Below are positions 45,239 to 54,956 of a stretch of DNA of 64,000 nucleotides, in pieces (the stretch's first letter is position 1; every line of letters begins with the position of its first letter). Made by a program: the position numbers and the translations under genes. The notes below the pieces were generated by a model, which ran no database searches, had not been told where the DNA came from, and worked only from the letters and a program-made list of their open reading frames with translations. Origin of the DNA: Nitrospira lenta (GTDB lineage Bacteria; Nitrospirota; Nitrospiria; Nitrospirales; Nitrospiraceae); NCBI GenBank assembly GCA_945865525.1, contig CAMBDY010000002.1, positions 1 to 64,000 on the forward strand, given 5' to 3'.

Positions 45239-46789
45239 TCAATGGCGGAAATGCCGCATCGCCGTCATAATCATCGCCAGCCCCTGCTCATCGGCAGCTT
45301 TAATGATTTCGGGATCGCGAATCGAACCGCCTGGCTGAATAACCGCCGTAATTCCTGCTTGCGCCGCCGCATCCAATCCATCACGGAACGGAAAGAACGC
45401 ATCCGACGCCATCACGCAACCCTTCACGGGCATCTGAGCTTTCATCACCGCCAGCTTCACCGAATCCACCCGGCTCATCTGGCCTGCGCCAATTCCCACC
45501 GTCTGGCCAGGCTTCGCATAGACGATCGCATTTGACTTGACGTGCTTACACACCTTCCAGGCAAACGCACAGGCGGCATATTCTTCGTTTGTCGGTTTAC
45601 GCTGAGTCGGCACCTGTAACGTTTTCAGATCGGCCAGCACCCCGAGATCCCGGTCCTGCACGATCAAGCCACCAACCAACTTCTTGAGGTCGAGGCCCTC
45701 CTGCTTGACCTTCGTCAGCGGGCCAACATCGAGCAGCCGTAGATCCTTCTTGCGCTTTAATTCCACGAGGGCATCTTCTGAAAATCCAGGGGCCACAACC
45801 ACTTCCACGAACGTCGAAGTGATTTCCTTTGCGGCAGCCAAATCCAGAGGGCGATTGAAGGCAATCACCCCACCGAAGGCCGAGATAGGATCAGTCTCTC
45901 GCGCTTTCACATAGGCCTCGACCGGCGTCGCGCCCAAGGCCACACCGCAGGGATTGTTGTGCTTGATGATGGCGACAGCGATTTCATCGTACTCTTTCGC
46001 CAGCTCCAGCGCCGAATTGGCGTCGAGAAAATTGTTGTATGACATCGCCTTGCCGTGCAGGATCTTCCCGCGGGACACGGAGGGCTCAATCGAACGGAGC
46101 TCCCGATAGAAAGCCCCCTGCTGGTGGGGGTTCTCTCCATAACGTAGGATCTCCATCCGCTCGAACTGCAAGGACAATATTTTCGGAAACTTTGTCTCGC
46201 GCTGTACCTGACTTTCAAGATACCCGGCGATCAGACTATCGTAATGCGCGGTGTGCTGAAACACCTTCATCGCCAGCTCGCGCCGCAATTCATGGGAGAC
46301 CGTACCAGCCGTCACCATATCGAGCACGCGCTGGTAATCAGCCGGATCCACCACCACCAAAACATCTTCGTGATTTTTGGCAGCCGAACGCAGCATCGAC
46401 GGCCCACCGATGTCGATATTTTCAATTGCCTCTTCAAAGGGACAGTTCGGCTTCGCGATCGTCGCCTCGAACGGGTAGAGGTTAACCACGACCACGTCGA
46501 TCGGGCCGATTCCATGCTGCTCCAGCTGCGCGACATGGGCCGGCACCGAACGCCGCCCAAGCAAGCCGCCATGGATCTTAGGATGCAGGGTTTTGACTCG
46601 ACCGTCGAGGATTTCCGGTGAGCCGGTATAGGCCGCCACGTCAGTCACCCGCACGCCGGCTTCGCGCAACGCTTTGGCAGTTCCTCCAGTCGAAAGGATC
46701 TCAGCGCCCAAGGCCTCAAGCCTTTTAGCTATCTCCACTACACCCGTCTTATCTGACACGCTGATTAACGCCCGCTTGATGCCGGCCAT
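45239..46789 (-). CDS. purH: Bifunctional AICAR transformylase/IMP cyclohydrolase
   Basis: 516 aa; last two steps of IMP synthesis. The N-terminal MGS-like cyclohydrolase domain has [28 protein letters not shown] and [12 protein letters not shown]; the transformylase domain has [21 protein letters not shown], and the late [13 protein letters not shown]...[16 protein letters not shown] precedes the ATG. It is divergent from dnaE across a 315-base spacer. Confidence 0.96.
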   Translation of the reverse strand: MAGIKRALISVSDKTGVVEIAKRLEALGAEILSTGGTAKALREAGVRVTDVAAYTGSPEILDGRVKTLHPKIHGGLLGRRSVPAHVAQLEQHGIGPIDVVVVNLYPFEATIAKPNCPFEEAIENIDIGGPSMLRSAAKNHEDVLVVVDPADYQRVLDMVTAGTVSHELRRELAMKVFQHTAHYDSLIAGYLESQVQRETKFPKILSLQFERMEILRYGENPHQQGAFYRELRSIEPSVSRGKILHGKAMSYNNFLDANSALELAKEYDEIAVAIIKHNNPCGVALGATPVEAYVKARETDPISAFGGVIAFNRPLDLAAAKEITSTFVEVVVAPGFSEDALVELKRKKDLRLLDVGPLTKVKQEGLDLKKLVGGLIVQDRDLGVLADLKTLQVPTQRKPTNEEYAACAFAWKVCKHVKSNAIVYAKPGQTVGIGAGQMSRVDSVKLAVMKAQMPVKGCVMASDAFFPFRDGLDAAAQAGITAVIQPGGSIRDPEIIKAADEQGLAMIMTAMRHFRH

Positions 46790-47104
46790 AAGTTACTCCT
46801 TCGAAGACAATCAATTGATAGTACGCGAATTGGAAAGTGCGGCGAAGAATAACAAATGACTCCTCGCCTTACAAGAGAAATGGAGTACTCGGGCATTGAA
46901 CACCGGTCTGCTCACTGACACAGATCCGACCCCACCGCAGCGGCACGGCAGACCGTAAATCTTGCCTGATATGACTATACGCAGGATACTGACTCACCCG
47001 CGTCTGCCGGTTATTGTCACAGCGCTGTGCGAGGACGGGAAATCACCAGGCGCCCTTCTGCCTCTTGTTTGACTTCATCTCGCGCGCTTCCCTACAATCC
47101 GGCT
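46790..47104. other. Divergent purH/dnaE spacer
   Basis: 315 bases. It contains the purH ribosome site, an AT-richer stretch near 46800-46860 that probably holds the purH promoter, and the dnaE promoter at 47069-47098. I did not find a purine riboswitch core, and no small gene is credible. Confidence 0.4.
47069..47098 (+). promoter_or_regulatory. dnaE promoter placing transcription start at the start codon
   Basis: TTGACT (47069-47074), 18-base spacer, TACAAT (47093-47098). The GTG start of dnaE is at 47105, 6 bases after the -10, so the expected first transcribed base falls at or next to the start codon. Confidence 0.6.
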
Positions 47105-50100
47105 GTGGCATCGCAATTCGTTCACCTGCATCTCCATACCCAGTTCAGCCTCCTGGACGGCGCGAATCAAATCGAGCCGCTCATCCAGCAGATCAAATCA
47201 TTCAATCAACCGGCCGTGGCCATGACCGACCATGGCAACATGTTCGGGGCCATCGAGTTCTACCGTAAGGCCAACGAATTTGGCATCAAGCCCATCATCG
47301 GCTGCGAAGCCTATATGGCGCCGGGTAGCCGCCTGGCCGCCAAAGACAGTGGCCTCGCCCACAACGACTACTATCACCTGATCCTCCTGGCGCGGAACCG
47401 GACAGGATACCAGAACCTGATCAAGCTCGTTAGTAAAGGATATATTGAAGGGTTTTATTATAAACCACGGATGGATAAGGAAATTTTAAAAGAACACCAT
47501 GAGGGTCTTATCGCTCTTTCTGGCTGCTTGAGCGGTGAGATTCCCTATCTCATCGGTCAAAACGACATGGATGGGGCCATGGCGGTCGCTGGGGAATTTC
47601 AGGAAATCTTTGGAAAAGAACATTTCTATCTGGAAGTCCAGGCGAACGGGCTGGACCACCAACGAGTCGCCAATCGTGGTCTGCTTGAGATGTCCAAGAA
47701 GATGAACATCCCGATGGTGGGTACCAACGATTGCCACTACCTCAAGAAGGAAGACTTCCGCCCACACGAGCTGATGCTCTGCCTGCAAACCGGCAAGACG
47801 ATCAGCGACCCGAATCGAATGAAATTCGATACGGATCAGCTCTACGTCAAATCAACTGAAGAAGTCACAGCCGCTTTTATCGAGTTCCCCGAGGCCGTCA
47901 ATAATACCTGTCGAATTGCGGACAACTGCGACCTCCAACTGACACTGAACAAGACCTACCTCCCGCAATATAGCGCTCCCGAGCCCTTTACACGGGAAAC
48001 CTACCTAGAGAGCTTGGCGCTGGCGGGATTGGCGGCTAGGCTGAAAGAGCGGCCCAGCAAGATTCTGCCCGCCGTCTATGATCTGCGACTGCGGGAAGAG
48101 CTAACGATCATTTGTTCGATGGGCTTCGCTGGCTACTTCCTCATCGTCTGGGACATCATCAAGTTCGCCCGCTCGCGCAACATTCCGGTCGGGCCAGGCC
48201 GAGGCTCCGCCGCCGGCAGTCTCGTCGCCTACGCCTTACGGATCACGGACCTCGATCCCCTCGTCTACACGCTGCTGTTCGAACGGTTCCTCAATCCCGA
48301 CCGTGTGTCTCTCCCAGACATCGACATGGACTTCTGTATGGATCGCCGTGGCGAAGTCATCAACTATGTGGTCGAGAAATATGGCAAGGACCGTGTGGCC
48401 CAGATCATTACATTTGGGACGCTCGGGGCGAAAGCCGCGATCCGTGATGTGGGCCGCGTACTGGAAATTCCCTATGCGGACGTGGATCGCGCGGCCAAGC
48501 TCGTCCCCAATCAAATCAACATCACCCTCCAGCAGGCGCTGGATCAGGAACCGAAGTTACAAGAGCTCGTTGATACCGATGCGCGCGTGAAAGAATTAAT
48601 GGGTATCGCTCGCTCCCTCGAAGGGCTGGCCCGCCATGCCTCGACCCATGCAGCCGGCGTCGTAATTTCCGAGGGACCACTCACAGACCATGTGCCCCTT
48701 TACAAAGGCTCCAACGGCGAAGTCGTCACCCAGTACTCGATGGGCGACGTCGAAAAGATTGGGCTTGTGAAATTCGACTTTCTAGGGCTCAAAACCCTCA
48801 CGATGATTAAACGGGCCGAGGACCTCATCAATGCGGGCCATCCCAACGATCCCCCCTTGATCATGGAACAGGTATCCTTCGACGACCCCAAGACCTTTGC
48901 CTTGCTCGCGTCAGGCAAGACGATCGGTCTCTTCCAGCTGGAAAGCTCTGGGATGCGCGACCTCCTCACCGGCCTGAAACCGGACCGATTCGAGGACATC
49001 ATCGCCATCATCGCGCTCTACCGCCCTGGGCCGATGGATCTGATCCCGGACTTCATTAAACGAAAACAAGGGAAGATCCCCATCGCCTACGAAACGCCGG
49101 AGCTCGAGCCGATTCTGAAAGACACCTACGGAGTCATCGTCTATCAGGAGCAGGTGATGGCGATCGCTAACAAGGTGGCGGGCTTCTCGCTCGGCCAAGC
49201 TGACATTCTCCGGCGCGCGATGGGCAAAAAGAAACCGGAGGAGATGGAGAAGTTGCGCGCGCAGTTCCTAACCGGTGCCAAAACCAACAAGATTCCCGAC
49301 AAGAAGGCAGAAAAACTTTACGAGCTGATTCAGAAGTTTGCCGGCTATGGGTTCAATAAGTCCCACGCGGCGGCCTATGCAGTTGTCTGCTATCAGACTG
49401 GGTATTTGAAGGCTCACTACCCCATGGAGTTCATGGCCGCCTTGATGACCACGGATATGGGCAACGCCGATAAGATCGTCGGCTATTTCACGGAGTGTCG
49501 CGACCTTAATATTAAGGTTCTTCCTCCGGACGTCAACGAAAGCCACAAAAATTTTACCGTAGTAGACCAAGCCATCCGGTTCGGCCTAGCAGCCATCAAG
49601 AATGTCGGCGAAGGCGCAGTCGAATCCATCATCGAAATTCGAAACACTACTGGCCCGTTCAAATCTTTTTTCGAGTTTTGTCGCCGCGTCGACCTACATA
49701 AAGTGAACAAGCGCATGCTCGAAGGCCTAATCAAGACTGGCGCCTTTGACTCGACCGGCGCAAAACGGTCACAACTGGCCGCGGTACTGGAGCAGGCCGT
49801 TGACGAGGGTGCCGCCGCGCAACGTGAGCGGGATATGGGCCAAACCAATATTTTCGGTGACGAACTAAATGGACCAGACGCCGCTGAACAGTTCGCTGCG
49901 CCCGCATTACCAAACATTCCTGAATGGGATCAAAACGAGCGGCTGAAACATGAACGGGAGCTAACCGGCTTTTATATCTCCTCCCATCCCCTCGCCCACT
50001 ATGCAGCCACCATGAAAGCCCTCTCCACTGCTACGACCATCAGTCTCCCTGAATCGCCGGACGGGCGAGAGGTCAAGCTCTGCGGTATCGTGACGACCGT

Positions 50101-50566
50101 CAAAAGCATGGTGACAAAAAAAGGCGACAAGATGGCTTACATCACTCTGGAAGACCTTCTGGGCGTGGTGGAGATCGTCGTCTTTCCGGATCTCTACAAA
50201 AATGCGGCTAATCTGATTATCCCGGAGCGCCTGATACGCGTCACGGGCACGGTGGATCGGGGGGAGAAAGGCACGAAGATTCGAGGGAGTAAGATCGAGC
50301 CGCTCGCCGAGGTGCAAGCCCAGCTGCTCAAACGAGTCCACATTCGTCTACCGGCGCATCTCGACATGATCGAACAGTTATCGCGCCTCCGCGAGGTCTT
50401 CCGACGGCACCCTGGCCAGGCGACCATTTCCCTCACGTTGTGCATGGATGCCGCGCAGGAAGCCGTGACGGCTCCCCTCCCGAATCTCACGGTTACCCCG
50501 AGTGAACGTTTCGTGGCTGACGTTGAAGAAGTACTAGGCAGAGAAGCTATTTTTCTGCTATCGTGA
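47105..50566 (+). CDS. dnaE: DNA polymerase III alpha subunit
   Basis: 1153 aa; the replicative polymerase. The N-terminal PHP domain begins FVHLHLHTQFSLLDG; the palm has PGRGSAAGS and the catalytic PDIDMDF (Asp pair near 404-406) with the third acidic residue in KFDFLGLKTL (near 557). QEQVMAIANKVAGFS, AYAVVCYQTGYLKAHYP, and a C-terminal OB domain (about 985-1060) follow. GTG 47105 gives the expected DnaE start; a frame from 47027 would add 26 non-conserved residues. No ribosome site is visible, fitting a leaderless mRNA. accA follows 20 bases later. Confidence 0.95.
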   Translation: MASQFVHLHLHTQFSLLDGANQIEPLIQQIKSFNQPAVAMTDHGNMFGAIEFYRKANEFGIKPIIGCEAYMAPGSRLAAKDSGLAHNDYYHLILLARNRTGYQNLIKLVSKGYIEGFYYKPRMDKEILKEHHEGLIALSGCLSGEIPYLIGQNDMDGAMAVAGEFQEIFGKEHFYLEVQANGLDHQRVANRGLLEMSKKMNIPMVGTNDCHYLKKEDFRPHELMLCLQTGKTISDPNRMKFDTDQLYVKSTEEVTAAFIEFPEAVNNTCRIADNCDLQLTLNKTYLPQYSAPEPFTRETYLESLALAGLAARLKERPSKILPAVYDLRLREELTIICSMGFAGYFLIVWDIIKFARSRNIPVGPGRGSAAGSLVAYALRITDLDPLVYTLLFERFLNPDRVSLPDIDMDFCMDRRGEVINYVVEKYGKDRVAQIITFGTLGAKAAIRDVGRVLEIPYADVDRAAKLVPNQINITLQQALDQEPKLQELVDTDARVKELMGIARSLEGLARHASTHAAGVVISEGPLTDHVPLYKGSNGEVVTQYSMGDVEKIGLVKFDFLGLKTLTMIKRAEDLINAGHPNDPPLIMEQVSFDDPKTFALLASGKTIGLFQLESSGMRDLLTGLKPDRFEDIIAIIALYRPGPMDLIPDFIKRKQGKIPIAYETPELEPILKDTYGVIVYQEQVMAIANKVAGFSLGQADILRRAMGKKKPEEMEKLRAQFLTGAKTNKIPDKKAEKLYELIQKFAGYGFNKSHAAAYAVVCYQTGYLKAHYPMEFMAALMTTDMGNADKIVGYFTECRDLNIKVLPPDVNESHKNFTVVDQAIRFGLAAIKNVGEGAVESIIEIRNTTGPFKSFFEFCRRVDLHKVNKRMLEGLIKTGAFDSTGAKRSQLAAVLEQAVDEGAAAQRERDMGQTNIFGDELNGPDAAEQFAAPALPNIPEWDQNERLKHERELTGFYISSHPLAHYAATMKALSTATTISLPESPDGREVKLCGIVTTVKSMVTKKGDKMAYITLEDLLGVVEIVVFPDLYKNAANLIIPERLIRVTGTVDRGEKGTKIRGSKIEPLAEVQAQLLKRVHIRLPAHLDMIEQLSRLREVFRRHPGQATISLTLCMDAAQEAVTAPLPNLTVTPSERFVADVEEVLGREAIFLLS

Positions 50567-50586
50567 GCCCTGAATCGAGGGATTAG

Positions 50587-51597
50587 ATGAATCCCCTCCA
50601 CACCGGTCCATATCGCCTCATCAGCCCTATGCGCGATTACCTAGACTTTGAAAAGCCGATCCGCGAGATCGAAGAAAAGATCGAAAAGCTCTCGGCTGCC
50701 CCTGCAAGCAAATCGAATGCGCAGGATGAAATTCGTAAACTACGCACGAAGCTCATCCAGGTTGAGTATGAGCTCTACGGAAAACTGAGCCCTTGGCAAA
50801 GGACACAGTTGGCCCGGCATCCTCAGCGGCCCAGCACCCTTGATTACATCAACGCCCTCTGTAGAGATTTTCTTGAGCTGCACGGCGACCGTTCATTCGG
50901 CGACGATCGCGCCATCGTTGGCGGCTTTGCCCGCTTCAACGACCAATCGATCATGATCATCGGTCATCAAAAAGGGAAAACTCTCAAAGAACGGATGCAA
51001 CGGAATTTCGGAATGCCGAACCCGGAAGGGTACCGGAAAGCCTTGCGCCTCATGCGTATGGCCGAGAAGTTCGGCCGCCCGGTCGTCACCTTCATCGACA
51101 CGCCCGGTGCCTATCCCGGCATTGGTGCGGAAGAACGTGGCCAGGCTGAAGCCATCGCCCACAATCTCTTTGTGATGTCCAGACTGGCCGTGCCAATCGT
51201 ATCTATTGTGATCGGCGAAGGAGGCAGCGGCGGCGCCCTCGCTCTGGGCGTCTCCGACCGTGTACTCATGCTGGAACATGGTATCTATTCCGTCATCTCT
51301 CCGGAAGGCTGCGCCGCCATCCTCTGGGATGACCCCACAAAAGTTCCCGATGCTGCTGCTGCCCTGAAGATGACGGCGAAGGATCTGGTCGACCTTCACA
51401 TTGTTGATGAAGTCATTCCGGAGCCACTCGGTGGTGCCCATCGTGATCCCCAGGCCATCACCGAGCGTGTAGCCAAATCCCTCACGAGCCAACTCGCCCA
51501 ACTCGCCGACCTCTCCGTCCCTACGCTACTGACGCAGCGCGACGAAAAATATCGCGCCATCGGCTCCGTCAGTAACCTTAGCGCGGCGCCACAATAA
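50587..51597 (+). CDS. accA: Acetyl-CoA carboxylase carboxyltransferase alpha subunit
   Basis: 336 aa; transfers the carboxyl group from carboxybiotin to acetyl-CoA together with AccD. LDFEKPIREIEEKIEKL, the helical head, HGDRSFGDDRAIVGG, IDTPGAYPGIGAEERGQAEAIA and GEGGSGGALALG are typical. GAGGG lies 6 bases before ATG 50587; ATG 50629 (MRDYLDFEKP) is the more canonical N-terminus. dnaE-accA is a conserved bacterial pair. A terminator follows. Confidence 0.95.
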   Translation: MNPLHTGPYRLISPMRDYLDFEKPIREIEEKIEKLSAAPASKSNAQDEIRKLRTKLIQVEYELYGKLSPWQRTQLARHPQRPSTLDYINALCRDFLELHGDRSFGDDRAIVGGFARFNDQSIMIIGHQKGKTLKERMQRNFGMPNPEGYRKALRLMRMAEKFGRPVVTFIDTPGAYPGIGAEERGQAEAIAHNLFVMSRLAVPIVSIVIGEGGSGGALALGVSDRVLMLEHGIYSVISPEGCAAILWDDPTKVPDAAAALKMTAKDLVDLHIVDEVIPEPLGGAHRDPQAITERVAKSLTSQLAQLADLSVPTLLTQRDEKYRAIGSVSNLSAAPQ

Positions 51598-51614
51598 GCT
51601 GAACAAGACGGGGG

Positions 51615-51652
51615 AAGACTCCGGGTTTTGGCAACTTCAAACCCAGAGTCTT
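51615..51652. terminator. Long hairpin between accA and the convergent flavoprotein gene
   Basis: AAGACTC-c-GGGTTT / AAACCC-a-GAGTCTT around a 10-base loop: 13 pairs with one mismatch. It lies between two convergent genes and could terminate either transcript, though no long T run follows. Confidence 0.65.
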
Positions 51653-51681
51653 GAACTGGCGCATCGCGCCTGAATGTAGTT

Positions 51682-52917
51682 TCATTTCTCATTACATTGT
51701 CTTTCTGTGAGCCACGCAGCAGCCCCAGCGCCCGCTGCCTTGCCGCTGGAAAAACAGGCGGTTAGGAGATAGCCTCCGGTCGGCGCTTCCCAATCCAGCA
51801 TTTCACCCGCACAGAACAGACCAGACAACGAACGGATCATCAGCCGTTTATCCAATGCGTCAAACGGCACACCTCCGGCCGTACTGATCGCTTCCGCCAA
51901 GGGACGTGTAGCAGCAAGCCTCAGCGGCAAAGATTTAATCGCCACAGCTAGGCGAATCGGATCCGCAAAGTCCTCTTTCGTCACCACTTCACGCAGCAGC
52001 CCTGCCTTCACCCCCTCGATATGAGCCTGCCGCTGGAGATGTGTCGCCATAGTGCGTTTTCCACGCGGCCGCGCTAAATCATGCGCCAGACGTGGCACAT
52101 CACGGTCAGGCGCCAGATCGAGGCGCAACGTAGCGGCACCCTTCGTTCGAATCTCGTCGCGAAGAGCTGCCGACACCGCGTAAATCACACCACCTTCCAC
52201 CCCAGTCTCCGTGATGACGAACTCGCCCGGATGCCACGATTCAGTGCCGGTATCGCTTCGCATAATAATCGCCACCGACTTCACCGGATGCCCAGCAAAC
52301 TTTACTCGGAAATGCTCGCTCCAGCCCACATCAAATCCGCAGTTAGCCGGCTGCAACGACGCAATGTGCAATCCTCGCTCCGCCAACAGGGGCACCCACG
52401 AGCCATCAGAGCCAAGCTTCGGCCAACTCCCTCCGCCGAGAGCCAGGACTGCCGCATCGGCCTGGACAAAGCGGCTTCCCTCTGGCGTCGAAAAACACAG
52501 AGCCCCCTGCCCGCCCCAGCCGGACCAGCGATGGTGTAGATGAAAACGCACACCGGCCTTGCGTAACCGACGGATCCAGGCCCGCAACAGTGGCGCAGCC
52601 TTGAGGTCTTTGGGAAACACGCGCCCAGACGAACCGACAAACGTGTCGACACCCAGTTTCTTGGCCCAGTCCCGCAGCGCATCTGGCCCGAACGATGCGA
52701 GAAGTGGCTCGATCTGTGTGCGACGGTCACCATAACGCGCGAGAAACTTCTCGGATGATTCGGAATGCGTCAGATTCAAGCCACCCTTTCCGGCTAGAAG
52801 AAATTTGCGCCCAACCGAGGCCATTGCATCATAAAGATCAACCTCTGCCCCGCCTGCACGAGCGGACTCTGCCGCCATGAGCCCAGCCGGCCCACCGCCG
52901 ATAATTGCAATTTTCAT
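51682..52917 (-). CDS. HI0933/YhiN/BaiN-family FAD-dependent oxidoreductase
   Basis: 411 aa. Dinucleotide motif IAIIGGGPAGLMAAE (about 3-17), KFLLAGKGGLNLTHS (about 38-52), ALGGGSWPKLGSDGS, TETGVEGGVIYAVSA and the C-terminal LFCAGEMLDWEAPTGGYLLTACFSSGKAAG are signatures of this flavoprotein family. Members use NAD(P)H and FAD; the physiological substrate is generally unknown, although BaiN acts in bile-acid metabolism in gut clostridia, which is not relevant here. Monocistronic and convergent with accA. Confidence 0.88.
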   Translation of the reverse strand: MKIAIIGGGPAGLMAAESARAGGAEVDLYDAMASVGRKFLLAGKGGLNLTHSESSEKFLARYGDRRTQIEPLLASFGPDALRDWAKKLGVDTFVGSSGRVFPKDLKAAPLLRAWIRRLRKAGVRFHLHHRWSGWGGQGALCFSTPEGSRFVQADAAVLALGGGSWPKLGSDGSWVPLLAERGLHIASLQPANCGFDVGWSEHFRVKFAGHPVKSVAIIMRSDTGTESWHPGEFVITETGVEGGVIYAVSAALRDEIRTKGAATLRLDLAPDRDVPRLAHDLARPRGKRTMATHLQRQAHIEGVKAGLLREVVTKEDFADPIRLAVAIKSLPLRLAATRPLAEAISTAGGVPFDALDKRLMIRSLSGLFCAGEMLDWEAPTGGYLLTACFSSGKAAGAGAAAWLTERQCNEK

Positions 52918-52969
52918 AAAATCCTATGAATACGGCTTCGTGAAATGAGTGAACGCACAGAGCTTTTGT

Positions 52970-53011
52970 AAGGCCTACATGGAGAAACAGAACAGTCAAG
53001 TAGGCCTACAT
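52970..53011. repeat. Direct repeat AGGCCTACAT, two copies
   Basis: AGGCCTACAT occurs at 52971-52980 and 53002-53011, a 31-base period; the second copy lies in the palindrome GTAGGCCTAC. It is immediately upstream of the small gene at 53071 and may be regulatory. Related TAGGCCTA palindromes occur at 34363-34370 and near 53386. Confidence 0.4.
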
Positions 53012-53053
53012 CACACAAAATCAATTCCAAAGGTTTCCTCGGCTCAAACAGGC

Positions 53054-53059
53054 TATACT
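53054..53059 (+). promoter_or_regulatory. -10 element close to the start of the 104-aa gene
   Basis: TATACT lies 11 bases before the ATG at 53071, so the predicted transcript leader is only about 5 bases and there is no ribosome site. No good -35 is present. Confidence 0.35.
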
Positions 53060-53070
53060 GACGCGTACCC

Positions 53071-53385
53071 ATGGATGAACAAAAACCGACAGAGATCGTT
53101 GAGCTTCGAGTCAGCTACCGCTATATCATGGCACACCCTTGGGTGGTGCACGCTATCGGAGGATTCCTCTCTGCCTATTTCATGGAGCATCCTGAATTTC
53201 GCGTCCAACGACATCAAGAAGAGTTGGAGTCCGGAGCCCATCTCTGGATTTGCGAAGTGCCTGCCAGCATGAAGGTCCTCAGACTTCTGAAACGGCTGAA
53301 GGAAGATATTCCCCCATGCCAAGTGCAACAGACCACCACCGATCTGCTAGCAGCGCCCAGCTATCTCATTGATTCTCCTGAGTAG
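53071..53385 (+). CDS. Small cytosolic protein, unknown
   Basis: 104 aa. It has a short acidic head, a strand-like ELRVSYRYIMAHPW, a helix with aromatic residues (VVHAIGGFLSAYFMEH) and a C-terminal helix (MKVLRLLKRLKEDIP). No motif or family recognised. It may be translated from a nearly leaderless mRNA. An antisense frame in the same interval is less plausible because it has no ribosome site or start context. Confidence 0.5.
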   Translation: MDEQKPTEIVELRVSYRYIMAHPWVVHAIGGFLSAYFMEHPEFRVQRHQEELESGAHLWICEVPASMKVLRLLKRLKEDIPPCQVQQTTTDLLAAPSYLIDSPE

Positions 53386-53473
53386 GCCTAGAATCCTCAC
53401 AGCGGGCCACTTGCGCCGGGGGCATAAAATCTCTTCCCTGTGGTAAGCTACAACTGAGGAGACGCCTAGTCGC

Positions 53474-54364
53474 ATGCGCTGGAAATTGATTTGCAGAACA
53501 ATCGTTTTGTCGCTGGGAGCAGGAATCTATGCTCTAGCTATTGCCTCCACAGGGGACGACCGCTCAGTGGGTCTGCCTAGGCCCGACCACATTGTGATCG
53601 TGATTGAAGAGAATCACTCCTATAGCCAAATTATCGACTCCCCCGATGCGCCCTACATCAACCGCTTGGCAGCCCAAGGGGCGGTTTTCACGCACTCATC
53701 TGGCATTACCCATCCCAGCCAACCGAATTATCTCGCACTGTTTTCAGGATCAACACAAGGCATCACCGATAACACCTGCCCGCATACCCTGACGACTCCC
53801 AATCTCGGGCATGCATTGTTCGCAGCCGGGCTGACCTTCGCTGGCTATTCTGAAGACCTGCCCGCGGTGGGCTCTCTCATTTGTACTGCGGGGGGCTATG
53901 CGCGCAAACACAATCCTTGGGTGAACTGGCAGGATAGTCCACACCATGGGATCCCGGCAACAGCTAACCTCCCCATGACAAGCTTCCCCACGGATTACAG
54001 CAAGCTACCGACCGTCAGCATTATCGTGCCAAATCAGGCCAACGATATGCACCACGGCAAGGATCCCGAGACGATTCAACAAGGCGATCGCTGGCTTTAT
54101 GACCAGCTGGAGAGTTACGTCCAGTGGGCACAGCAACACAACAGCCTACTGGTCGTGACCTGGGATGAAGATAATAAAAAAGAAGAAAACCGGACTGCAA
54201 CCCTATTTATCGGCCCGATGGTCCACGCCGGTCACTACGACCAGCCAATCAATCACTATACCGTCTTACGGACAATCGAAGATCTCTACGGTCTTGCCCA
54301 CTCCGGGGCGAGTGCCGAGGTAGTTCCCATCACGCGGATTTGGAAAGTTCCACCACGGCCGTAG
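53474..54364 (+). CDS. Secreted phosphoesterase, acid phosphatase/phospholipase C-like
   Basis: 296 aa. A signal peptide (about 1-25) is followed by an alkaline-phosphatase-like fold of the phosphoesterase family (acid phosphatase AcpA/PLC). HIVIVIEENHSYSQII (about 38-53) holds the Glu/Asn metal and nucleophile region, HPSQPNYLALFSG (about 79-91) the second segment, then VPNQANDMHHG and VVTWDEDNKKEEN with late metal ligands. It probably hydrolyses phosphate esters in the periplasm or medium. With PstS-like protein and porin at 3-5 kb it could belong to phosphate acquisition, but is not linked. Confidence 0.85.
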   Translation: MRWKLICRTIVLSLGAGIYALAIASTGDDRSVGLPRPDHIVIVIEENHSYSQIIDSPDAPYINRLAAQGAVFTHSSGITHPSQPNYLALFSGSTQGITDNTCPHTLTTPNLGHALFAAGLTFAGYSEDLPAVGSLICTAGGYARKHNPWVNWQDSPHHGIPATANLPMTSFPTDYSKLPTVSIIVPNQANDMHHGKDPETIQQGDRWLYDQLESYVQWAQQHNSLLVVTWDEDNKKEENRTATLFIGPMVHAGHYDQPINHYTVLRTIEDLYGLAHSGASAEVVPITRIWKVPPRP

Positions 54365-54403
54365 CAACAACAGGCTCCGCCGCGCGACCAACCGCGGGAG
54401 GAG

Positions 54404-54787
54404 TCACCGCCAGATCACATGAGCCACTGTATAGCCGAGCCAGACCGCTCCAAGTCCCAGCAGTAGTTGCGCGCCGATATTTATCAAGGCGAGAACGGCC
54501 TCCCCCTCTCGAATCAAGTTCATCGTTTCATTGCCGAAAGCCGAGAAGGTCGTGAACCCACCGAGAATGCCAACAGCCAAAAAGGCCTGCAGGTCTGGAC
54601 CGATGAATGCGCGAGCGGCAAACAGATGAGAAAGGAATCCGATTCCGAAGCAACCGAGGGTATTGACGGTCAGCGTGCCATAGGGAAATGCCAAACTCTG
54701 GCTCAGCGTTTGTGCGAGGCCACTGACGAGATAGCGAAGGACTGCGCCAATAAACCCACCGGCCCCGATTAACAAAAATTTTATCAT
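54404..54787 (-). CDS. crcB: Fluoride channel Fluc/CrcB
   Basis: 127 aa, four transmembrane helices, standard length. GAGGFIGAVLRYLVSG, GTLTVNTLGCFGIGFLSHL and GGFTTFSAFGNETM are the Fluc signatures (the last includes the fluoride-lining Phe box and the Na+ site). It exports fluoride as a dual-topology dimer. I took the ATG at 54785-54787; an upstream frame would add a Cys-rich 29-residue head. No fluoride riboswitch is recognisable upstream. Confidence 0.92.
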   Translation of the reverse strand: MIKFLLIGAGGFIGAVLRYLVSGLAQTLSQSLAFPYGTLTVNTLGCFGIGFLSHLFAARAFIGPDLQAFLAVGILGGFTTFSAFGNETMNLIREGEAVLALINIGAQLLLGLGAVWLGYTVAHVIWR

Positions 54788-54849
54788 CGTGTGCATCTCA
54801 ATCAGTAATTGCGCGTAGCCGGAGTGTATACACCATTCCCGATAACAAC

Positions 54850-54864
54850 GGCAAAGAGTTTGCC
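54850..54864 (-). terminator. Hairpin between the methyltransferase and crcB genes
   Basis: GGCAAA-GAG-TTTGCC, a perfect 6-bp stem with a 3-base loop, followed on the minus strand by GTTGTTATC. It probably ends the methyltransferase transcript before crcB, whose own promoter may include the nearby GTGTATACAC. Confidence 0.4.
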
Positions 54865-54956
54865 GAGCACCCAAAACTACCCGCCTCCTGCACGCTCAAG
54901 TCTTCGTTGGGACGCCCTATTTTGCTTCGTGTGAATAATCGCGTGCAGGACACTCC

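Noticed and set aside
54788-54956. Fluoride riboswitch upstream of crcB
   Set aside because: I looked for the conserved GGNGAUGG and UGAUG/CCUAC core on the minus strand and did not find it; only a short hairpin is present.
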